Positions 59,328 to 64,000 of a stretch of DNA of 64,000 nt are shown in pieces. The stretch's first letter is position 1. Every line of letters starts with the position of its first letter. This stretch comes from Bacillus sp. 123MFChir2 (GTDB lineage: Bacteria; Bacillota; Bacilli; Bacillales; Bacillaceae_G), in assembly GCF_000383235.1 (NCBI RefSeq), contig NZ_KB910930.1, positions 42,457 through 106,456 of the forward strand, read 5' to 3'. A program made the position numbers and the translations under genes. A model generated the notes under the pieces. That model was not told where the DNA came from. It was given only the letters and a program-made list of their open reading frames with translations, and ran no database searches.

Positions 59328-60938
59328 ATGGAGAAGAAAAAGAAGTTTTTAAGTCTACAGGGAACTATTGCATTGTTAGTATGTGCTGTAGTCGTATTTT
59401 CTTTACTTGTAACAGGTATTTTAATTAGTCGTCATGTCGAGCACACGACAGAAGAAAGTCAAATAGAAAAGGCGAAAGCAATTGCACGTATTACAGCAAA
59501 TTCACCAATCATAATCGATGCTTTATCGGGGAAAAAAGATGAATCTGAAATTCAAACAAATGTGAACCAGCTTTTAAAAAATGCTGATATTCAATTTATT
59601 GTAGTTATGGATATGAAAGGGATACGAAAATCTCATCCAGATCCTAAGAAGATTGGTCAACATTTCGTTGGGGGCGATGAAGAAACGGCCTTGAGAGGAA
59701 ATGAATATGTATCAACGGCAAAAGGGACATTAGGAAAATCTATGCGAGTATTTGTACCCATTTTTTCTGAAACGAAAAAACAAATAGGGGTCGTGGCTGT
59801 CGGAATTTCCGCTGATAATGTAGAAGAGATGGTCGAACAGAGTAGACATATTATGTACATCGGTGTCAGCGTTGGGATTTTAGTAGGAGTTATCGGGGCT
59901 ATTTTATTAGCTAGACATATTAAGAAAATTTTATTTGGCCTCGAACCTAATGAAATTTCCAAAATTTTAGAAGAACGCAATGCAATGCTACAATCTGTTA
60001 AAGAAGGAATTATCGCAATTGATAAGGATGCGAGGATTACTTTAATTAATAACGAGGCCAAACGGTTAATTGAGAAAAGTGGTTTTAAAGAAGAATTTAT
60101 TGGCGAAGACATTAAAAAGTACATGCCAAATTCAAGGATAAAAGAAGTATTACAAACGGGAGTAGCGCAGTTCGATGAGGAGCACAGTATGCATGGGATT
60201 ACAATTGTTTCAAATCGAGTTCCGTTATACGTAAAAGGAGAAATTGTTGGTGCCATTGCAACATTTCGTGATAAAACGGAAATAAGAAAATTAGCAGAGC
60301 AGTTAACCGGTATTCGACTATATGCAGAGGCTTTACGTGCACAATCTCATGAATTTATGAATAAGATGCATGTTGTATTAGGACTAACACATATGAAGAA
60401 TTATGAACAATTAGAAACGTATGTTAGCAGCATGGTATCAGAACATCAATACGAAATTGGAGATGTGATGCGGAAGATAAAAAATCCTGTGTTTGCCGGC
60501 TTTTTACTTGGGAAACTTAGCTATGCGAGAGAAAAAGGAATAGAATTAACGATCAGTGAAGATTCTTATTTACCACAGCCAGATGATGAGGGAATTATTC
60601 ATGAACTCATTACAATTGTAGGGAACTTAATTGATAATGCTTTAGATGCCGTAGCGGATTGCAAATATAAGCAAGTGAATGTTACAATCGAATATTATGA
60701 TAAACTAATTTTAACAGTTACAGATACAGGGAAGGGAATTACTCAAGAAAAAATAGATAAATTATTTGTCAAAGGGTATTCTACAAAAGGAGAAAATCGG
60801 GGATATGGTTTATATCTTGTGAAGGAAAGTCTGGAACGTATAAAAGGGAATATACATATTGATTCAGTACTAGGAGAGCAAACAATAATCACAATTGAAA
60901 CACCATATAAAAGTAGGGAAGAGATGGAAGATGATTAA
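59328..60938 (+). CDS. sensor histidine kinase, CitA/DcuS/MalK type
   Basis: A 536-aa two-component sensor: transmembrane helix about 14-34, extracytoplasmic Cache/PAS sensor domain to about 170, second helix about 173-193, cytoplasmic PAS (MLQSVKEGIIAIDKDARITL), phosphoacceptor His in AQSHEFMNKMHVVLG, and an ATPase domain with NLIDNALDAV, DTGKGI and GYGLYLV. Family members sense C4- or tricarboxylates. The neighbouring malate genes make malate the best guess (compare B. subtilis MalK). ATG 59328 is 10 nt from AAAGGGA and is preferred over 59319. Confidence 0.9.
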   Translation: MEKKKKFLSLQGTIALLVCAVVVFSLLVTGILISRHVEHTTEESQIEKAKAIARITANSPIIIDALSGKKDESEIQTNVNQLLKNADIQFIVVMDMKGIRKSHPDPKKIGQHFVGGDEETALRGNEYVSTAKGTLGKSMRVFVPIFSETKKQIGVVAVGISADNVEEMVEQSRHIMYIGVSVGILVGVIGAILLARHIKKILFGLEPNEISKILEERNAMLQSVKEGIIAIDKDARITLINNEAKRLIEKSGFKEEFIGEDIKKYMPNSRIKEVLQTGVAQFDEEHSMHGITIVSNRVPLYVKGEIVGAIATFRDKTEIRKLAEQLTGIRLYAEALRAQSHEFMNKMHVVLGLTHMKNYEQLETYVSSMVSEHQYEIGDVMRKIKNPVFAGFLLGKLSYAREKGIELTISEDSYLPQPDDEGIIHELITIVGNLIDNALDAVADCKYKQVNVTIEYYDKLILTVTDTGKGITQEKIDKLFVKGYSTKGENRGYGLYLVKESLERIKGNIHIDSVLGEQTIITIETPYKSREEMEDD

Positions 60939-61638
60939 AGTTTTAATTGTAGAAGATGACCCAATGGTAGCAATGCTAAATAAGCATTATTTAGAACAAG
61001 TTGGCGGGTTTGAACTTGTCCATGTGGCTAGCTCTGTAGATGAAGCATTACATGTATTAGAAGAGAATCATGTAGATTTTATATTGCTTGATATTTTTAT
61101 GCCTGGTGATACTGGATTTGAATTGTTATTGGACATTCGCAATAAAGAAAGAGAAATTGATGTGATGATGATTTCAGCGGTTCATGACATGGTCAGTATT
61201 AAAAAAGCACTGCAGTATGGAGTTGTAGATTATTTAATTAAACCATTTACATTTGAACGTTTTAAGGAAGCCTTATCTGCTTATCGTGAAAAATTTAAAT
61301 TTATGAAGGCACAGCCTAATATTAATCAATCCGAACTAGATGAATTAATTTTACAAAAAGAAAAAAAAGAAGCTCCTGTAAGTAAAGTGCTTCCAAAAGG
61401 TTTAACGAAACAAACATTGCAGTTAGTTTGGAAACAAATCCAATCGCTTCGTGGAAAAACATTTACAACAGAAGAAATGGCACAATTAGTTGGAATTTCT
61501 AGGGTTTCTATTCGGAAGTATGTTATGTTTTTAATCGAAATCGGAGTTTTAGAAAATGAGATGGTGTATCAGCAAGTAGGAAGACCGGTAAGTAAACTGC
61601 GTTGTATTGATGAAAGTAAAATACATTTGTACATATGA
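60931..61638 (+). CDS. response regulator, CitB/DcuR/MalR type
   Basis: A 235-aa regulator: receiver domain with VEDDPM, the phospho-acceptor Asp in LLDIFMPGDTGFE and Lys in YLIKPF, and a C-terminal HTH (FTTEEMAQLVGISRVSIRKYV) typical of the CitB subfamily. ATG 60931 overlaps the kinase gene by 8 nt, so the pair is coupled. It probably activates the malate symporter gene; the TTACAAAA repeats at 56,089-56,119 are candidate sites. Confidence 0.92.
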   Translation: MIKVLIVEDDPMVAMLNKHYLEQVGGFELVHVASSVDEALHVLEENHVDFILLDIFMPGDTGFELLLDIRNKEREIDVMMISAVHDMVSIKKALQYGVVDYLIKPFTFERFKEALSAYREKFKFMKAQPNINQSELDELILQKEKKEAPVSKVLPKGLTKQTLQLVWKQIQSLRGKTFTTEEMAQLVGISRVSIRKYVMFLIEIGVLENEMVYQQVGRPVSKLRCIDESKIHLYI

Positions 61639-61689
61639 AACTGTCCCAAAAGGTCGTTGCATAACGGCTTTTTGGGGACAGTTTTTTTG
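61638..61689 (+). terminator. terminator of the two-component operon
   Basis: AACTGTCCCAAAAGG...CTTTTTGGGGACAGTT followed by seven T. Confidence 0.9.
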
Positions 61690-62049
61690 TTAAAATCATA
61701 AGCGCTATTATAAATGCGTTTCACTCTATGTAAACATTTTGAGTTGAATTGCATAATAATGTCGAATTAGTTAGAAAATTGTCGTTTTTTGTATTGATGT
61801 CTTGTATTTTTAGTGTTAAGCTTATAATCACAAAGAGGAAGTAGCAAATTATTTTTTTAGAAACAATAAACTGAAAATTATGTTTATTCAAAGATTTTCT
61901 CTGTTTTTGCGTGATCGACGTGTATGAATATTAGCTGCTTTTTCTTTGTTTTATATGATACAAGCATTATTGAGTAACGATATGGAGGTGATTTAGAGAA
62001 GGGATTCATCATTTATCAAAAGTATTTTTTTAAAAAAATTTAAAAATGG
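61690..62049. other. intergenic region upstream of katA
   Basis: AT-rich DNA without an ORF or repeat of the families above. A ribosome-site-like TATGGAGGTGATT at 61,980-61,993 leads only to a four-codon frame. I see nothing else in it. Confidence 0.5.
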
Positions 62050-62097
62050 TTGACAATAAACCTGTTTTTAATAATAATTATATTATAATTATTTTAA
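62050..62097 (+). promoter_or_regulatory. katA promoter with PerR-type box
   Basis: TTGACA (62050-62055), a 17-nt spacer, and AATAAT (62073-62078). TTATAATTATTTTAA (62083-62097) matches the PerR box TTATAAT-N-ATTATAA with one mismatch and covers the expected start site, as for peroxide-induced repression relief. Confidence 0.75.
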
Positions 62098-62131
62098 ATA
62101 AGTAATTATTATATAAATAGGAGGCTCCAAA

Positions 62132-63598
62132 ATGAACCCAAACAATCGCTTAACAACAAACCAAGGTGCTCCTGTAGGAGATAATCAAAATTCTCGTACA
62201 GCAGGTCGTCGCGGGCCAGTATTATTAGAAGATTATCACCTAGTAGAAAAGTTAGCTCATTTTGATCGCGAACGTATTCCAGAGCGCGTTGTGCATGCGC
62301 GCGGTGCAGGTGCTCATGGCGTTTTCGTAACAAAAAATAGTATGAAAGAATATACAAGAGCAGCGTTCTTACAGAAAGAAGGAACCGAAACACCTGTATT
62401 TGTTCGCTTCTCAACTGTTATTCATGGGCAAGGTTCTCCAGAAACAGCTCGTGATCCAAGAGGGTTTGCGGTCAAGTTTTATACAGAAGAAGGAAACTAC
62501 GATCTTGTTGGTAACCATTTACCTGTATTTTTCATTCGTGATGCAATCAAATTCCCTGATATGGTTCATTCTTTAAAACCGGCGCCTGATACAAATATTC
62601 AAACGCCAGATCGTTACTGGGATTTTATGACGCTAACACCAGAATCAACTCATATGTTAACGTGGGTGTTCTCTGATTATGGTACACCTGCTAACTACCG
62701 CGAAATGGAAGGGTTTGGTGTTCATGCATTTAAATGGGTAAACGGAAATGGCGAGGTTGTATACGTAAAATATCATTGGAAGCCAAAGCAAGGTATTCGT
62801 AACTTTAATGTCAAAGAAGCAGAACAAATGCAAGGAAAGGATTTTAACCATGCAACTCGTGATTTATTTGATGCGATTGAGCGTGGGGATTATCCAAAAT
62901 GGGATCTTCATGTACAAATCATGAAACTAGATGAAATGGATTCCTTAGAGTTCTATCCACTAGATCCAACAAAGGTGTGGCCAGAAGACCGTTTTCCATT
63001 AACGGAAGTAGGTACAATGACGTTACATCGCAACCCACAAAATTTCTTTGCAGAAGTTGAGCAAGCAGCATTTTCACCAAGTGCAACCGTGCCTGGTATT
63101 GAACCATCTGAGGATAAATTATTACAAGGACGTTTGTTCTCTTATCCAGATACACAGCGCTATCGCTTAGGGGTAAATTATTTGCAAATCCCTGTAAACT
63201 GTCCGTACGCAACTGTGCATAACCAACAGCGTGATGGATTCATGCAAGTAAATCAACAACCGTCTACGGTTAATTATGAACCAAGTCGTCATGCAGAAAA
63301 TCCAAGCGAAGATCCAGCATACCGAGATTCAACTATGAAACTTACAGGTTATGTATCTCGTGAAAAAATTGAGAAACCAAACGATTTTGGGCAAGCTGGT
63401 GAGCGTTATCGTTCATTTTCTAAGGAAGAACAAGGTAACTTAATCTCGAACTTAGCAAACGATTTAAAAGGTGTAAATGAACAAATAAAATTACTTGCGG
63501 TTTGTAATTTCTTCCGTGCAGATCGAGAGTATGGTATGCGTTTAGCAGAAGCATTAAATGTTGATATTTCGGCGTATGTGGGAGGTCCTGTAAAGTAG
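62132..63598 (+). CDS. katA: catalase (heme, small-subunit clade 3)
   Basis: A 488-aa monofunctional catalase. The distal His is in RVVHARGAGAHG, the Asn is in the FVRFSTV...NHLPVFFIRDAIKFPD region, and the proximal heme ligand Tyr is in RLFSYPDTQRYRLG. It breaks down hydrogen peroxide. The length equals that of vegetative KatA of Bacillus. It is under a PerR-type promoter and has its own terminator. AGGAGG precedes the ATG. Confidence 0.96.
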   Translation: MNPNNRLTTNQGAPVGDNQNSRTAGRRGPVLLEDYHLVEKLAHFDRERIPERVVHARGAGAHGVFVTKNSMKEYTRAAFLQKEGTETPVFVRFSTVIHGQGSPETARDPRGFAVKFYTEEGNYDLVGNHLPVFFIRDAIKFPDMVHSLKPAPDTNIQTPDRYWDFMTLTPESTHMLTWVFSDYGTPANYREMEGFGVHAFKWVNGNGEVVYVKYHWKPKQGIRNFNVKEAEQMQGKDFNHATRDLFDAIERGDYPKWDLHVQIMKLDEMDSLEFYPLDPTKVWPEDRFPLTEVGTMTLHRNPQNFFAEVEQAAFSPSATVPGIEPSEDKLLQGRLFSYPDTQRYRLGVNYLQIPVNCPYATVHNQQRDGFMQVNQQPSTVNYEPSRHAENPSEDPAYRDSTMKLTGYVSREKIEKPNDFGQAGERYRSFSKEEQGNLISNLANDLKGVNEQIKLLAVCNFFRADREYGMRLAEALNVDISAYVGGPVK

Positions 63599-63634
63599 GG
63601 ACTGCGCAAGAAACATCTGGCCCTGCATAAAATA

Positions 63635-63692
63635 AAATGTACCCTATAGAGTAGACACTAAAAAAAGTCTCTCTCTGTAGGGTACATTTTTG
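63635..63692 (+). terminator. katA terminator
   Basis: AAATGTACCCTATAGAG pairs with CTCTGTAGGGTACATTT, followed by TTTTG. Confidence 0.85.
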
Positions 63693-63743
63693 TATAATTA
63701 AGAAATACAAAACTTGAGAATACAACGTGGGGACGGAGAACAA

Positions 63744-64000
63744 ATGAGCAAAAAGATTTTTACAGAAAAAGAAATGCAGTTACTATCATCTAATAAATAT
63801 GTAAAATCAGTTAGACCAAAGGGAATTACTTATACAGATGAATTTAAACGTTTATTTATCATAGAGAAAGAAAAAGGCAAGTTTCCAAGACAAATCTTTG
63901 AAGAGTGTGGCTTTGATGTTGAAATTCTGGGAATGGATAGAATTAAGGCTGCTAGTAAGAGATGGAAAAAGGCTTACGATGAAAATGGGATAAGTGGTTT
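63744..64000 (+). CDS. IS3-family transposase OrfA-like HTH protein, cut by the window end
   Basis: The frame MSKKIFTEKEMQLLSSNKYV... runs to the end of the window (85 codons). It has GYTxEFK-like GITYTDEFKRLFIIE, PRQIFEECGFDVEILG and RWKKAY, the HTH pattern of IS3/IS150-type OrfA proteins of the B. cereus group. The remainder, OrfB and the right end of the element lie outside, so completeness cannot be judged. A clear left inverted repeat was not identified. Confidence 0.65.
   Translation, partial: MSKKIFTEKEMQLLSSNKYVKSVRPKGITYTDEFKRLFIIEKEKGKFPRQIFEECGFDVEILGMDRIKAASKRWKKAYDENGISG

Noticed and set aside
1-64000. Phage, toxin-antitoxin, defence or biosynthetic gene clusters
   Set aside because: I looked for integrases, capsid or terminase motifs, restriction or Cas motifs and NRPS/PKS domains and found none; only the transposase at the right edge is mobile.

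Overview
The window is a contiguous piece of low-GC Firmicute chromosome that almost certainly comes from the Bacillus cereus group (B. cereus / B. thuringiensis type). The evidence is the gene content and order (leuS T-box unit, a gerI/gerH-type germinant receptor with a glutamine-rich A subunit, narGHJI next to fnr and molybdopterin genes, the ytfP-ytgP(murJ)-rsuA-ytzE-pepV block, ytlP-pulA-ytmP-ytzH-trmB, and DUF4183/collagen-like exosporium-type proteins), strong AGGAGG-type ribosome sites, and a high load of short interspersed repeats of the kind known as bcr elements in this group. No prophage, CRISPR array, tRNA or rRNA is visible. An IS3-type transposase ORF runs off the right edge.

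Layout. 1-4.2 kb: the end of a BceB-type ABC permease, small membrane or unknown proteins and an isochorismatase-family hydrolase. 4.3-9.4 kb: an ECF sigma factor/anti-sigma pair, an ABC-2 exporter and an MFS transporter. 9.5-12.4 kb: leuS behind a T-box leader that carries an extra module of about 165 nt. 12.4-19.4 kb: sporulation and germination genes (His/Tyr-rich protein, small basic peptide, the gerI-type operon, two GerPA/PF-like proteins) plus a rhodanese. 19.4-33.9 kb: an anaerobic nitrate respiration island, with narGHJI and fnr on the minus strand and moaA, a moeB/thiF-like gene, moeA, mobB, moaE, moaD and narK on the plus strand, moaC being inverted inside it. Near-perfect FNR boxes lie 41.5 nt from predicted start sites of narG and moaA, and two ResD-like boxes lie between fnr and moaA. 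34-39.3 kb: YmaF, DUF2935, small membrane proteins, an LPXTG leucine-rich-repeat surface protein and a Cse60-like protein. 39.3-52.2 kb: a drug-efflux MFS protein and then conserved Bacillus housekeeping genes. 52.3-55.8 kb: exosporium-type proteins, a gene remnant, GrpB and YxeA family genes. 56-61.7 kb: a malate module (2-hydroxycarboxylate symporter, malic enzyme, CitA/CitB-type two-component system). 62-63.7 kb: catalase with a PerR-type promoter.

Repeats shape the intergenic DNA. One family of about 150-210 bp (called family B here) occurs eleven times, including once between narJ and narI and once as a tandem pair whose junction shows its terminal inverted repeats. A bcr1-type family (full-length, two deleted forms of about 45 bp, and one lacking its 3' end) has ATAAA/TTTAT duplications. 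Three of its four copies begin exactly on a gene's TAA stop codon. A third foldback family (D) occurs twice.

Three degraded gene remnants are missed by simple ORF calling (HxlR-type regulator, RibD/DHFR-family protein, LD-carboxypeptidase/MccF-type). No undescribed multi-gene system could be demonstrated. The most notable unexplained items are the repeat families, their placement at stop codons and inside an operon, the insertion in the leuS T-box, and a gene that appears to lack a canonical start codon.
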